Shown here one piece after another: positions 45,374 through 54,651 of a DNA stretch of 64,000 nucleotides. A program made the translations under genes and the position numbers. Source of the DNA: Segnochrobactrum spirostomi. GTDB taxonomy: Bacteria; Pseudomonadota; Alphaproteobacteria; Rhizobiales; Segnochrobactraceae. The stretch is taken from assembly GCF_009600605.1 (NCBI RefSeq), contig NZ_VWNA01000002.1:186001-250000 (forward strand), written 5' to 3'. Below the pieces are notes generated by a model, which worked only from the letters and a program-made list of their open reading frames with translations, was not told the origin of the DNA and did not search any database. How positions within the stretch are numbered: position 1 is the first letter of the stretch; every line of letters begins with the position of its first letter.

Positions 45374-46435
45374 TCAGGGCGCCGCCTTCACCGCGTTCCA
45401 GACTTCGAGATATTTGTCGAGGCGGGCCGGCATCTGCCACATCTTGAGCGTCTTGACGAAGTCGACGTCGTTGACCTTGCGGTCCTTCTGCTCCTCGGGC
45501 GTCAGGCACTGCGAGACGGCGCCCGGTACGGTCGGGAAGTAGCCGGTCACCTTGATGATGCCGCACTGGCCGGCCGGCGACAGCATGTAGTTCATGAACT
45601 TGTAGGCGCAGTCCTCGTTCGGGCTGTCCTTCACGAGCTGCATCGAATCCATCCAGCCCTCGGCCTTCTCCTTGGGGCTGAACTCCTTCACCACGAAGCC
45701 CTTCTTGAGGGCGTTGATGTCCTTGCTCTGGAGCCCGGTCCAGGTGTTGGAGACCCAGACCTCCTGGTTGGCGAAGAGCTCGGTCAGCTCGCCAGCCGTC
45801 GCCCAATATTTGCGGATCAGCGGCTTCTGCTCGATCAGCTTCTCCTTGACCTTCTCGAGCTGCTCGTCCGAGAGGTCGTAGATGTTGTCGTAGCCGAGAT
45901 AGCGCGCGGTCCAGTAGATCGCCGACTTATCATCCCACATGGAGATCCGGCCCTTGTAGGCGGGATCGAACAGGATGCCGATCGAATCCGGGGTGCCCGA
46001 GACCTTGTCCGGGCGGTACATCAGCGAGATCGAGCCCCATACCAGCGGTACGGCCCAGATCTTGCCGTCGACGCTGACGTCCGGTCCGTTGGCGAAGTCC
46101 TTGTAGATGCCGCCGAAATCCTTGAGCTTCGCGGTGTCGATCGGCGCGATGTAACCGGCCTGGCGCATCAGGCCGATGGTGTCGATCGAGGGCGTGATGA
46201 TGTCGTAGACGCCGCCGCCGGCCGCGAGCTTCGGCGCGAAATCGTCGTTGGAACCGACATAGGTGGCGTTGACCTTGCAGCCGGACGCCTTCTCGAACGG
46301 CTCGACGAAGCTCTTGTCGGCATAGCCCTCCCAGGTCAGGACGTTGAGCTCCGCCGCCTGACCGATCGCCGGCAGGGTCGTCGCGAGCGTGACCATCAGC
46401 GCGGTCGCCGCCTTGCACAATTTCAGGGTGTTCAT
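45374..46435 (-). CDS. Polyamine-type ABC binding protein (PotD/PotF family)
   Basis: 353 residues. A Sec signal peptide (KLCKAATALMVTLATTLPAI, then GQA-AE) precedes ELNVLTWEGYADKSFVEPFE, the usual PotD/F opening. GAGGAG precedes the ATG. It is first of the transport genes, followed by ATPase, permeases and aldehyde dehydrogenase. The ligand may be putrescine, spermidine or a related amine. Confidence 0.87.
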   Translation of the reverse strand: MNTLKLCKAATALMVTLATTLPAIGQAAELNVLTWEGYADKSFVEPFEKASGCKVNATYVGSNDDFAPKLAAGGGVYDIITPSIDTIGLMRQAGYIAPIDTAKLKDFGGIYKDFANGPDVSVDGKIWAVPLVWGSISLMYRPDKVSGTPDSIGILFDPAYKGRISMWDDKSAIYWTARYLGYDNIYDLSDEQLEKVKEKLIEQKPLIRKYWATAGELTELFANQEVWVSNTWTGLQSKDINALKKGFVVKEFSPKEKAEGWMDSMQLVKDSPNEDCAYKFMNYMLSPAGQCGIIKVTGYFPTVPGAVSQCLTPEEQKDRKVNDVDFVKTLKMWQMPARLDKYLEVWNAVKAAP

Positions 46436-46466
46436 CGCCTACTCCTCTGGTTTTGTTCGCGAATTG

Positions 46467-46490
46467 GCGGGGCGAGCGTGTCCGCCCCGC
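46467..46490. other. Hairpin between the sigma-54 activator and the transport genes
   Basis: GCGGGGC-N10-GCCCCGC, a perfect 7-bp stem 5 bp after the activator gene's stop. It may partially separate regulatory from transport transcripts; no U-tract follows on the minus strand. Confidence 0.5.
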
Positions 46491-46494
46491 GACC

Positions 46495-47892
46495 TCAGCG
46501 GCGCGTGGTCTTGCGGACCAGCGTGCCGATATCGACGCCGAGCGCCTTCGCCGCCCGGCGCTTCGAGCCGTGGCGATCGATCGCCCGGGAAATCAGGAAA
46601 TCCTCGTATTGGCGCAACGCCTCCCGCAGCGGCGGCTCGTCTCCGTCCGGCGCGGCGGCGGGCAGCGCGTCCGGGGCGCGGGCGCTGCGAAAATGCGGCG
46701 GCAGATGCACGGCCGTCGCCCGGTTGTCGGCGACGGCGGCGACGTGCTCGAGCACGTTGGAGAGCTCGCGGATGTTGCCCGGCCAATCGTGGTCGAGGAG
46801 CGCCTCCCACAGCGCGGGGGCGAGCGACAGCGACGGTTCGCGCTCGCGGTTGATGCGTTTCAGGAACGCCTCGCCGATCGCGCGGACGAGCTCGCGTCGC
46901 CCGCGCAGCGGCGGGCATTCGAGCGAGACGACGGCGAGCCGGTAATAGAGATCGCGGCGGAACGTCCCCGCCTCGATCATCTCCGGCAGGTGCCGGTTGG
47001 TGGCCGAGATGATCTTGATCCGCGCCCGGCGGCGGACCGGGGAACCGACCCGCATGAAGGTGCCGTCTTCGAGGAAGGTCAGCAGCTTCGCCTGCATCGG
47101 CAACGGGATTTCGCCGATCTCGTCGAGGAAGAGCACCCCGTTCTCGGCCGCCTCCACATAGCCGGTCTTGCCGCGCGCCGCGGCGCCGGTGAAGGCGCCC
47201 GGCTCGTAGCCGAACATCTCGGACTCGAACAGGCTTTCGGGGATACTGCCGCAATTGACGTGGACGAACGGCATCGTCGTCGAGCCGCCGCTGACGAGGT
47301 CGCGCAGCCGCCGCGCGAGCTCCGTCTTTCCCGTCCCGGATTCGCCGGTGAGGAGCACGCGCGCATTGCGCGACAGCGCCGCCGCGCCCTGGCGGAGCAG
47401 CGTCGCGCTCTCGGCGGATTCGATGAAGACCGGGCCGGCATCGTGCCCGTCGCCGCTGAAGCGGAACGGGTCCTTGCGCCGGTCCGCCGGGGCGCGGGCG
47501 CGCGACGGATCGTTGAGGATCAACAGCGCCCCGAACGCCTCGCCCTTGTCGTCGCGCAGGATCCGCACGCTCGCGAAGACGGTGCGGCCGGATTCGAGCG
47601 TGCCGGCGACGTCGAGCTGGCGCATTCGCGAGACGGCGCCGTCGATCGCCGCGACGATCTCGTTGGTGCTGCCGAGCAGGATCAGCGGCCGCCCGCGCAT
47701 CTCGGCGATGGAGCGGTTCATCAGCCGCTCGAACGGGCGGTTGGCGGCACGCACCACGCCGTCGAGGGAGAGGACGGCGAGGCCGTCGGGCATCGCCGCG
47801 AGAAGGTCGCTCGCGGCCGCGCCGTAATAGTCGGCGGGGAGCCGGGCGGCGATCTCGGGCTGGGGCAGGAGGTCGGACGCGTAGAATTTCAT
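46495..47892 (-). CDS. Sigma-54-dependent activator (PAS-AAA+-Fis)
   Basis: 465 residues. A PAS domain (about 25-130; GLAVLSLDGVVRAANRPFER) leads to AAA+ with Walker A GESGTGKT, a GAFTGA loop (GYEPGAFTGAAARG) and Walker B GVLFLDEIGEI. The Fis HTH (KRRAAKALGVDIGTLVRKT) is at the C-terminus. There is no receiver domain. Its ATG overlaps the stop of the PAS-protein gene (ATGA), so the two proteins are probably made together and may interact. Candidate targets are its own sigma-54 promoter (49069-49083), the downstream transport genes, or the divergent mdc operon. Confidence 0.88.
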   Translation of the reverse strand: MKFYASDLLPQPEIAARLPADYYGAAASDLLAAMPDGLAVLSLDGVVRAANRPFERLMNRSIAEMRGRPLILLGSTNEIVAAIDGAVSRMRQLDVAGTLESGRTVFASVRILRDDKGEAFGALLILNDPSRARAPADRRKDPFRFSGDGHDAGPVFIESAESATLLRQGAAALSRNARVLLTGESGTGKTELARRLRDLVSGGSTTMPFVHVNCGSIPESLFESEMFGYEPGAFTGAAARGKTGYVEAAENGVLFLDEIGEIPLPMQAKLLTFLEDGTFMRVGSPVRRRARIKIISATNRHLPEMIEAGTFRRDLYYRLAVVSLECPPLRGRRELVRAIGEAFLKRINREREPSLSLAPALWEALLDHDWPGNIRELSNVLEHVAAVADNRATAVHLPPHFRSARAPDALPAAAPDGDEPPLREALRQYEDFLISRAIDRHGSKRRAAKALGVDIGTLVRKTTRR

Positions 47893-49031
47893 TCCGCCGC
47901 CTCCCGTGCCTTCTGGGCGCCGCGGACGCGCGCCCGGCGGGCGGTCGCCACGAAGCGGCGACGGGTGCCGTCGAGGATCGCGGCATGCAGGCGCCAAACA
48001 CCGGCGCCCTCGATCGCGATGTCCGCCTCGCCGTTCTCCTCGGCGATGCGGCGGATGAGATCGGTGTCGAGCCGGTCGCCGAGCGGCTGGTCGAGCAAAC
48101 GTTCGACCGGCCAGTGCCACAGGTGCTTGACGGCCGGATTGGCGGCGAGCAGGTGGCCGTCCGCGGCGATCACCAGGATCGGGTCCGGCGCGGCGGAGAG
48201 GACGTCCAGCATCGCCTCGGCGCGAGCGGCGAGCGCCTCTTCGCGCTGCCGGATCGCTCCGATGTCCCGCACCGTGCCCCACAGGCGGATCAGCCGGTCG
48301 CCGCGGATCGCGGCGCGGAAATCGTTCTCCACCATGAGTTCGGTACCGTCGTGGGTGTGGTCCACGGCGGCGGCGCGGTCGAGCCGGTAGCCGGCCCGGA
48401 TCAGCGCCCGGATCATCCTCTCGTTGACGTCGGAGCGGGGGAAATAGCGGGCGACCGGCTGGTGGTTGAAGTCGAGGTCGGGCGGCAACTGATAGAGCCG
48501 TGCCATCGCCTCGTTGCAGGCGCGCCAGCGCTGCGGATGGGAGAAGATCGCGTCGACGATGTCGTCTTCCGGCAGGGTGATGTCGACCGGCAGCAGGAAT
48601 TCGATGCACCAGCAGGCGTCGGTCGCCTCGCCGATCATCTCGGTCAGGATCTCGACGCGCTCGCGGATTTCCTGCTCGAGGCCGATCGCAGCGCCGGCGG
48701 CCGGCTGCTTGAGCACGACGAGCCCACCGTCCGCATCCGGCACCAGGCTGCACAGAACCGGCAGCTCCGTTCCCTCGGCCGTCTGCTGCCAGAGCAAGAG
48801 GGGACCCGAGGTTGCCTCCGCGAGGTTGAGATGGCGGCGTACCAGGGCGGCCGACGAGGCGCCGTAGATGGCTTCGAGCGGGGCGCCGATCAAAGCTGCG
48901 GCGGGCTGTTGCAGCAGCGCGGCTTGGGCCGAGTTGACCCAGGTCAACTGGCCGGACGCGTCGATCCGATCGACCGGCATGTCGATATCGGCGAACATCT
49001 GTTGCGGCCATCCGGCCGGCCGGGTCCTCAT
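47889..49031 (-). CDS. Multi-PAS sensor protein without an output domain
   Basis: About 380 residues from the ATG at 49031. Two clear PAS regions (about 15-95, VDRIDASGQLTWVNSAQAAL, and about 270-350, PDPILVIAADGHLLAANPAV) flank a third PAS-like middle. There is no histidine kinase, GGDEF or DNA-binding domain. An ATG at 49058 is in frame, but the sigma-54 promoter predicts transcription starting at about 49057, so the shorter start is preferred; it has GAGGGG upstream. It is coupled to the sigma-54 activator, suggesting a sensory partner. Confidence 0.75.
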   Translation of the reverse strand: MRTRPAGWPQQMFADIDMPVDRIDASGQLTWVNSAQAALLQQPAAALIGAPLEAIYGASSAALVRRHLNLAEATSGPLLLWQQTAEGTELPVLCSLVPDADGGLVVLKQPAAGAAIGLEQEIRERVEILTEMIGEATDACWCIEFLLPVDITLPEDDIVDAIFSHPQRWRACNEAMARLYQLPPDLDFNHQPVARYFPRSDVNERMIRALIRAGYRLDRAAAVDHTHDGTELMVENDFRAAIRGDRLIRLWGTVRDIGAIRQREEALAARAEAMLDVLSAAPDPILVIAADGHLLAANPAVKHLWHWPVERLLDQPLGDRLDTDLIRRIAEENGEADIAIEGAGVWRLHAAILDGTRRRFVATARRARVRGAQKAREAAE

Positions 49032-49068
49032 GGACACATCAATCCCCTCAGAGCGCATGTGAGAGATG

Positions 49069-49083
49069 GCAAACGGCGTGCCA
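49069..49083 (-). promoter_or_regulatory. Sigma-54 promoter of the PAS/activator operon
   Basis: On the minus strand TGGCACGCCGTTTGC matches TGGCACGN4TTGC perfectly. The predicted start is near 49057, immediately before the PAS gene. Autoregulation by the sigma-54 activator of the same operon is the simplest model. Confidence 0.75.
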
Positions 49084-49150
49084 CGTTCGGCGCGCTACGA
49101 AAACGCTGTCATCTCAGGGATTTATGTTCGAGCGTGGCGGGAATGAAAAG

Positions 49151-49176
49151 AAGGCGATGTGAAGTCGCATCGCCTT
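49151..49176. promoter_or_regulatory. Candidate enhancer palindrome in the PAS/mdcA divergent region
   Basis: AAGGCGATG-N8-CATCGCCTT (9-bp perfect arms) lies about 70-95 bp upstream of the sigma-54 promoter. ATGCG-N4-CGCAT follows at 49181-49194. It is placed suitably for an EBP and also upstream of mdcA. Confidence 0.45.
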
Positions 49177-49422
49177 TCGTATGCGAATCCGCATCATTCG
49201 GCCGGATCTGGCACGTCGCGGCGCGCTTGAGAGCGGGCCCCGAAGCCCTTTTTGAACGACCGTCCAGCACGCAGGCGACAACGGTCGATCGATCTGATAC
49301 CGATTTCGTGATCGGTGCGGAGGCCACCCTTGAACCGGGCTTCCTCGGCGCTCGGTGCGGTCGCAGGCGGCGTCTCGTCGCCGCTCCGATCCAAGGTTCG
49401 AGACACATCGCGGAGGAACCTC

Positions 49423-51066
49423 GTGCGCGTCTGGAATACGCAACGGGAGGAGCGGCAATCCCGTCTGAACGCCGCCGCCCACCTCGCGAAAGGCAAGGTC
49501 GTCGCCGTGGCGGACGCGCAGGCTCTGATCGAGGCCGTCGTGCGGTCGGGCGATCGCGTCTGCCTCGAAGGCGACAATCAGAAACAGGCCGATTTCCTCG
49601 CCGACGCCCTGGCGGCGGTCGATCCGGCGACGATCAACAATCTCCACGTCGTGCAGTCCGGCGTGGTGCTTCAGGCCCATCTCGACCTGTTCGAGAAGGG
49701 CATCGCCCGCAAGCTCGACTTCTCCTATGCCGGTCCGCAGAGCCACGCCATCGCCCGCGCGCTCAGCGCCGGCCAGATCGAACTCGGGGCCGTCCACACC
49801 TACATCGAGCTCTTCGCGCGCTATTTCGTCGATCTGACCCCGAACGTCGCGCTGATCGCCGCCGTCAAGGCCGACCGTGACGGCAACCTCTATACCGGGC
49901 CGAACACCGAGGACACGCCGACCATCGTGGAGGCGACCGCCTTCAAGTCCGGCATCGTGGTCGCCCAGGTCAACGAGATCGTCGACCGGGTTCCGCGCGT
50001 CGACATTCCGGCCGACATGATCGATTTCGTGATCGCGGCGGACCGGCCCTTCTATGTCGAGCCGTTGTTCACTCGCGATCCGGCCAGCGTGACCGAGACG
50101 CAGATCCTGATGGCCATGATGGCGCTGAAGGGGATCTATGCCCCCTACGGTGTGCAGCGCCTCAATCACGGCATCGGCTTCCCGACCGCCGCGATCGAAC
50201 TGATCCTGCCGACCTACGGCGAAAGCCTCGGCCTCAAGGGCAAGGTCGCCACCCATTGGGCGCTCAATCCGCATCCGACCCTGATCCCGGCGATCGAAAG
50301 CGGGTGGGTCGAGCAGATCCATTCCTTCGGCAGCGAAGTGGGCATGGATGCCTACATGCAGGCCCGCAGCGACATCTACTTCACCGGCCACGACGGGACG
50401 CTGCGCTCCAACCGCCTCATGTGCCAGACCGCCGGCCTCTATGCCTGCGACATGTTCATCGGCTCGACCCTGCAGATCGATCTGCAGGGCAACAGCTCGA
50501 CCTTCACGTCGGGGCGCATCGCCGGCTTCGGCGGCGCGCCGAACATGGGCTCCGATGCCCGCGGCCGCCGCCATGCCTCCAAGGCCTGGCTCACCGCAGG
50601 GCGCGAGGCGGTGGACGGACCGACGTCGCTGACGCGCGGCCGCAAGCTCGTGGTCCAGATGGTCGAGACGTTCGGTGAGAAGCTCGTGCCGACCTTCGTC
50701 GAAGAGCTCGACAGCGTGAAGATGGCCGAAGAGCTCGATCTCGCTCTCGCTCCGGTGATGATCTACGGCGACGACGTCAGCCACATCGTCACCGAAGAGG
50801 GCATCGCCAATCTGCTCCTCTGCCGCACGGCGGCCGAGCGCGAGCAGGCGATCCGCGGCATCGCCGGCTTCACGCCGGTCGGCCGCGCGCGCGACCGCGC
50901 CGCCGTCGAGGCGTTGCGGGCGCGGGGCGTGATCCGACGGCCGGAGGATCTCGGCATCGATCCCCTCATGGCGACGCGGCAGCTCCTCGCGGCCCATTCC
51001 ATCGAGGATCTCGCGTCCTGGTCGGGCGGGCTCTATGTCCCGCCGTCGAAATTCCGCAACTGGTAG
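49423..51066 (+). CDS. mdcA: Malonate decarboxylase alpha subunit (acetyl-S-ACP:malonate ACP transferase)
   Basis: 547 residues, close to the 551 of Klebsiella MdcA. It has KGKVVAVADAQALIEAVV, DRVCLEGDNQKQADFLADAL and long near-invariant stretches of the family. It exchanges malonate for acetate on the acyl carrier subunit. The GTG at 49423 with GGAGGAA upstream gives the family N-terminus (VRVWNTQREERQSRL); in-frame codons further upstream lack a ribosome site. It is first gene of mdcACDEGBH. Confidence 0.93.
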   Translation: MRVWNTQREERQSRLNAAAHLAKGKVVAVADAQALIEAVVRSGDRVCLEGDNQKQADFLADALAAVDPATINNLHVVQSGVVLQAHLDLFEKGIARKLDFSYAGPQSHAIARALSAGQIELGAVHTYIELFARYFVDLTPNVALIAAVKADRDGNLYTGPNTEDTPTIVEATAFKSGIVVAQVNEIVDRVPRVDIPADMIDFVIAADRPFYVEPLFTRDPASVTETQILMAMMALKGIYAPYGVQRLNHGIGFPTAAIELILPTYGESLGLKGKVATHWALNPHPTLIPAIESGWVEQIHSFGSEVGMDAYMQARSDIYFTGHDGTLRSNRLMCQTAGLYACDMFIGSTLQIDLQGNSSTFTSGRIAGFGGAPNMGSDARGRRHASKAWLTAGREAVDGPTSLTRGRKLVVQMVETFGEKLVPTFVEELDSVKMAEELDLALAPVMIYGDDVSHIVTEEGIANLLLCRTAAEREQAIRGIAGFTPVGRARDRAAVEALRARGVIRRPEDLGIDPLMATRQLLAAHSIEDLASWSGGLYVPPSKFRNW

Positions 51067-51075
51067 GAGGCGCCC

Positions 51076-51390
51076 GTGGAGCAGTTCGAGGTCCGCACAT
51101 CGAGCGCGCGCCGGGCGGCGGGAACGTGCCGGCAAGCCGTCGTCGGCGTGAACACGTCCGGCAACATCGAGGTTCTGGTCGAGCGGGTGCTGCCCGAGAC
51201 GGAGAGCGTCGTCGCCGTGACCACGGCGGTCACCGGCTACCGGGATCTCTGGCAGGCGGTGATCGAGGATTTCTTCGACCGCGCCGCGACCGGCGGTCTG
51301 CGCTTCGACATCAACGACGGCGGGGCTAAGCCCGACGTCGTCAGCCTGCGGCTGAGGCAGGGCGTTCGCCGGATGGAGATCGACGTATGA
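51076..51390 (+). CDS. mdcC: Malonate decarboxylase delta subunit (acyl carrier protein)
   Basis: 104 residues, GTG start. The prosthetic-group serine is Ser28 in VGVNTSGNIEVL, which carries 2'-(5''-phosphoribosyl)-3'-dephospho-CoA in this family. The stop overlaps the mdcD start (ATGA). Confidence 0.9.
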   Translation: MEQFEVRTSSARRAAGTCRQAVVGVNTSGNIEVLVERVLPETESVVAVTTAVTGYRDLWQAVIEDFFDRAATGGLRFDINDGGAKPDVVSLRLRQGVRRMEIDV

Positions 51391-52310
51391 GCGATCTGAT
51401 CGATCTGTTGAGCCACGATTATTACGAGGCCTCGGCGCGCGACCGCGTCCTCGGCGTCCTCGATGCCGGCTCGTTCCGCGAATTTGTCGGACCCGAGACC
51501 CGGACCATCAGTCCGCACCTCGCCTTGTTCGGCCTCACCGGCGCCTTCGACGACGGCATGGTGATCGGTGAGGGGCTGCTCGGGGGCAAGCGCGTCTACG
51601 TCGCCGCGCAGGAGGGCCGCTTCATGGGTGGTGCCTTCGGCGAGGTGCACGGCGCCAAGCTGGTGGGCCTCCTGCGTGCGGCACGCGACAACGCCGCGAA
51701 GGGCGTCGCCGCCGTCCTCATCCTGCTCGACACCGGCGGGGTGCGCCTCCAGGAGGCCAATGCGGGCGAACTCGCCATCGCGGAGACGCTGCATGCGATC
51801 GCCGCGGCGCGCCGCGCAGGCGTGCCGGTCCTCGCCCTCGTCGGCGGCCGGTCGGGCGCGTTCGGCGGTGGCGGCATCGTCACCGCCTTCTGCAGCCGCA
51901 TCATCGTGTCCGAGCACGGCCGCATCGGCGTCAGCGGCCCGGAAGTCATCGAGACCAACAAGGGCGTCGAGGAATTCGATTCCAAGGATAAGGGCCTCGT
52001 CTGGCGCGTCACCGGCGGGCGGACGCGCGCCATGATGGGCGGCGCCGACCGCTTCGTGCGCGATCGCATCGCCGATTTCCGGGCGGCCGCGATCGAAGAG
52101 ATCGGCGCGGCGGCGCCCTTCGACCTCGCCACGCTGCGCGCCGAACAGGCCCGCCTCGCGGCGCGCCTTTCCGCCTATGGTTCGTGCCGCGACGCCCCGG
52201 AGATCTGGCACAAGGCGGGCCTCGCCGAGCCTGCGGCGATCGCGACCGTGAACGAGGAGGCGTTTACCGCGCTCCCGCGGCTGAAGGAGGCCGGCCATGA
52301 CGCTCGATGA
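51387..52310 (+). CDS. mdcD: Malonate decarboxylase beta subunit
   Basis: 307 residues of the carboxyltransferase fold. It has LLGGKRVYVAAQEGRFMGGA and GRSGAFGGGGIVTAFCSRII. With gamma it decarboxylates malonyl-S-ACP to acetyl-S-ACP. It overlaps mdcC by 4 bp and mdcE by 14 bp. Confidence 0.92.
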   Translation: MSDLIDLLSHDYYEASARDRVLGVLDAGSFREFVGPETRTISPHLALFGLTGAFDDGMVIGEGLLGGKRVYVAAQEGRFMGGAFGEVHGAKLVGLLRAARDNAAKGVAAVLILLDTGGVRLQEANAGELAIAETLHAIAAARRAGVPVLALVGGRSGAFGGGGIVTAFCSRIIVSEHGRIGVSGPEVIETNKGVEEFDSKDKGLVWRVTGGRTRAMMGGADRFVRDRIADFRAAAIEEIGAAAPFDLATLRAEQARLAARLSAYGSCRDAPEIWHKAGLAEPAAIATVNEEAFTALPRLKEAGHDAR

Positions 52311-53025
52311 GGTTCTCGCCGCCCTCTTTCCCGCCGGCCACGCGGTCGCCCGCGGCCCTCACGGCACGGTGTCGGGCACGGCCAAGATCGACGGCGCTGC
52401 GGACGTCGCGGTGATCGGGATCGTCGACGGCACGTCGCTCGGCATCGACGGCGCCCTCGTGCTCGCCGGTCACGTGCTCGACCTCGTCGAGACGAAGGCC
52501 GCGTCGACCCTCGTCGTCCTCGTCGATACGTCGAGCCAGACCATGGCGCGCCGCGACGAACTGCTCGGCCTCAACGAGTTCCTGGCGCACCTCGGCAAGT
52601 GCCTCAGCCTCGCGGCGCTCGAGGGCGTCGCGACGATCGGCGTGCTCTACGGTCCCGCCGCCGCCGGCGCCTTCATTTCGACCGCGCTGTCGACCCAGAT
52701 CCTCGTCGCGCTGCCCGATGCGAGCCCGAGCGTGATGGACCTGCCGTCGATCTCGCGCGTCACCAAGCTGCCGCTCGAAGAGCTGACGGCGCTCGCCAAG
52801 ACGACGCCGATCTTCGCGCCCGGGCTCGAGCCGCTGTACGCGACCGGCGCCATCGCCGAGACGTGGAGCGTGGCGGAGGCCGCTGCCCTCTTGAAGGCGG
52901 CCGCCGCGCGCGGCGCGCCGGATTTCAACGATACCCGCGACGTCACCGGGTTCGAGCGCAAGGGGCGGCTGCAAGCCCATGCCATCGCCGCGCGCGTCGT
53001 TGCGGACGCCGCGGGGCATGGCTGA
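52297..53025 (+). CDS. mdcE: Malonate decarboxylase gamma subunit
   Basis: 242 residues of the carboxyltransferase fold (LVVLVDTSSQTMARRDELLG, YGPAAAGAFISTALSTQILV). It pairs with MdcD. Overlaps on both sides indicate tight translational coupling. Confidence 0.9.
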   Translation: MTLDEVLAALFPAGHAVARGPHGTVSGTAKIDGAADVAVIGIVDGTSLGIDGALVLAGHVLDLVETKAASTLVVLVDTSSQTMARRDELLGLNEFLAHLGKCLSLAALEGVATIGVLYGPAAAGAFISTALSTQILVALPDASPSVMDLPSISRVTKLPLEELTALAKTTPIFAPGLEPLYATGAIAETWSVAEAAALLKAAAARGAPDFNDTRDVTGFERKGRLQAHAIAARVVADAAGHG

Positions 53026-53701
53026 GCCACGCCATCGGACGGGCGGGGCCGTCGCAGCGCTGCGGCGGCACGACCTCCTCGTGCTCGATCCGACAGCGTG
53101 GACGGCCGCACTCGCCGGCACGCCTCATGCCGCCGACGATCTCGTCGCCGGTTGGGCCGCCGCCGGCTTCCCGGCGATGGTGCGGCGGCGCACGCCGGAC
53201 GAGCCGTCCGGTGTGCCGGTCGGCGTGCCCCTCCCGCCGGCGCGGGGCAAGGCGCGCATCGCCCTGATCCTGCCCGAGGCGGCGACCATCGAACGCCGCC
53301 CGCCGCTCCGTCTCGTGGAGGCCGCGGATCGCGCGCCTCCGGCTTGGGCTTCCGCACTCGACGCCCTGATGCTGGCTGGGGATGCCCATGGCAGCATGCC
53401 GCGCTGCTTCGGAAGCCTGCTCTGGCAGCATCTCACCGGTCTCGCTTATCTGACGCCCAGCTCAGACATCGATGTGATCTGGCCGATCGGGGAGGCGACC
53501 GATCGCATGGGGCTTCTCCGCGCAATCGAGGAAATCGACCGCGCCGGACCGGTGCGCATCGACGGCGAGTTCGTCTTCGCCTCCGGCGAGGCGGTGAATT
53601 GGCGCGAGCTCGTACGGTCGCGATCGGAGCCGGGCGCGGGCGAAGTGCTCGTGAAGGCGATGGACGGCGTCCGCATCGCGCCCGCCGGAGAATTGCTGTG
53701 A
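53018..53701 (+). CDS. mdcG: Holo-ACP synthase of malonate decarboxylase (phosphoribosyl-dephospho-CoA transferase)
   Basis: 227 residues from the ATG at 53018, which overlaps the mdcE stop by 8 bp. MdcG-type sequence includes HDLLVLDPTAWTAALAG, SDIDVIWPIGEATD and VNWRELV. It attaches the prosthetic group to the delta subunit. Confidence 0.88.
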   Translation: MAEPRHRTGGAVAALRRHDLLVLDPTAWTAALAGTPHAADDLVAGWAAAGFPAMVRRRTPDEPSGVPVGVPLPPARGKARIALILPEAATIERRPPLRLVEAADRAPPAWASALDALMLAGDAHGSMPRCFGSLLWQHLTGLAYLTPSSDIDVIWPIGEATDRMGLLRAIEEIDRAGPVRIDGEFVFASGEAVNWRELVRSRSEPGAGEVLVKAMDGVRIAPAGELL

Positions 53702-53715
53702 CCGGAGGGCCCTCC

Positions 53716-54651
53716 ATGCTCCACCGGAGCGACGATCGCCTCCTCGGCCTCGTGCCGAGAGGCGCCGAGGCGGCCCAGGACCTCCGCGGCCGGGCCTCCG
53801 CTGCCCGACACCCGGACGCCGCCGCCGACGAGATCGCAGCGGTCGCGGTGACCGTGCTGCGCGCCGAGCTCGCCGCCTGGCCGAAGCCCGGTTTGGTCAG
53901 CCATGTCGACCGCGGCAGCCATCGCGACATGGACGCGGGAACGCTGCGGGCGAGCATCGACGCGCTCCATCCCTTCTTCATCGAACTCGCCGCAGCCGGT
54001 GGCCGCGCCGCCGGCATGGAGACCCTGAGGGCCATCGGACTGCGCGCCGAGGCGGCGATGCTCGCGGCGACGGGCGGGATCAACACCCACCGCGGTGCGA
54101 TCTTCGGTCTCGGTCTCCTCACCGCCGCCGCCGGTGACGTCGCCGTGCGGCGGGCGGACGGTAGCCTCCTCGCCGCTACCTGCCTCGGCGGCGTCGTCGC
54201 AACGCGCTGGGGCCCGGCGATCGCAGGCGCGCCGGTGCCGGACGGCAGCCACGGTGCGGGCGTGCTGCGGCGCCACGGGGCGGGTGGGGCGCGGGCCGAA
54301 GCGGTGGGCGGCTTCCGCAGCGTCTACGGCATCGGTCTGCCGGCCTTGCGTGAAGGCCGCCGGCTCGCCGGCGAGGCCGGCGCGGCGATCCAGGCCTGCT
54401 TCGCGCTGATCGCCGGCGTCGTCGATACCAATCTCCTGCATCGCGGCGGTGCGGACGGCGCCCGCTTCGCCGCGACGACGGCCGCGGGCTTCCTCGCTGC
54501 GGGCGGCGTCGGGGCCTCCGATTGGCAGGCGCAGGCCGCGGCCATCCACGCCGCCTTCGTGGCGCGCAACCTGAGCCCCGGCGGATGCGCCGACCTTCTG
54601 GCGATGACGCTGTTCGTCGACCGCCTCGAACCCGACGAGGGCGCTTCGTGA
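53716..54651 (+). CDS. mdcB: Triphosphoribosyl-dephospho-CoA synthase
   Basis: 311 residues of the CitG/MdcB family (KPGLVSHVDRGSHRDMDAGT, GINTHRGAIFGLGLLTAAAG). It makes the prosthetic-group precursor for MdcG from ATP and dephospho-CoA. The ATG at 53716 is preceded by GGAGGG; a GTG at 53698 overlapping the mdcG stop is possible. Confidence 0.9.
   Translation: MLHRSDDRLLGLVPRGAEAAQDLRGRASAARHPDAAADEIAAVAVTVLRAELAAWPKPGLVSHVDRGSHRDMDAGTLRASIDALHPFFIELAAAGGRAAGMETLRAIGLRAEAAMLAATGGINTHRGAIFGLGLLTAAAGDVAVRRADGSLLAATCLGGVVATRWGPAIAGAPVPDGSHGAGVLRRHGAGGARAEAVGGFRSVYGIGLPALREGRRLAGEAGAAIQACFALIAGVVDTNLLHRGGADGARFAATTAAGFLAAGGVGASDWQAQAAAIHAAFVARNLSPGGCADLLAMTLFVDRLEPDEGAS

Noticed and set aside
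49067-49082. Plus-strand reading of the sigma-54 element, towards mdcA
   Set aside because: The near-palindrome also reads TGGCAAACGGCGTGCC on the plus strand, but the -12 half is GTGC and the site is about 340 bp from mdcA. The minus-strand reading is clearly better.
49200-49220. TGGCAC near 49207 as an mdcA sigma-54 promoter
   Set aside because: No TTGC at the correct distance; the following bases are GTCGCGGCGC.
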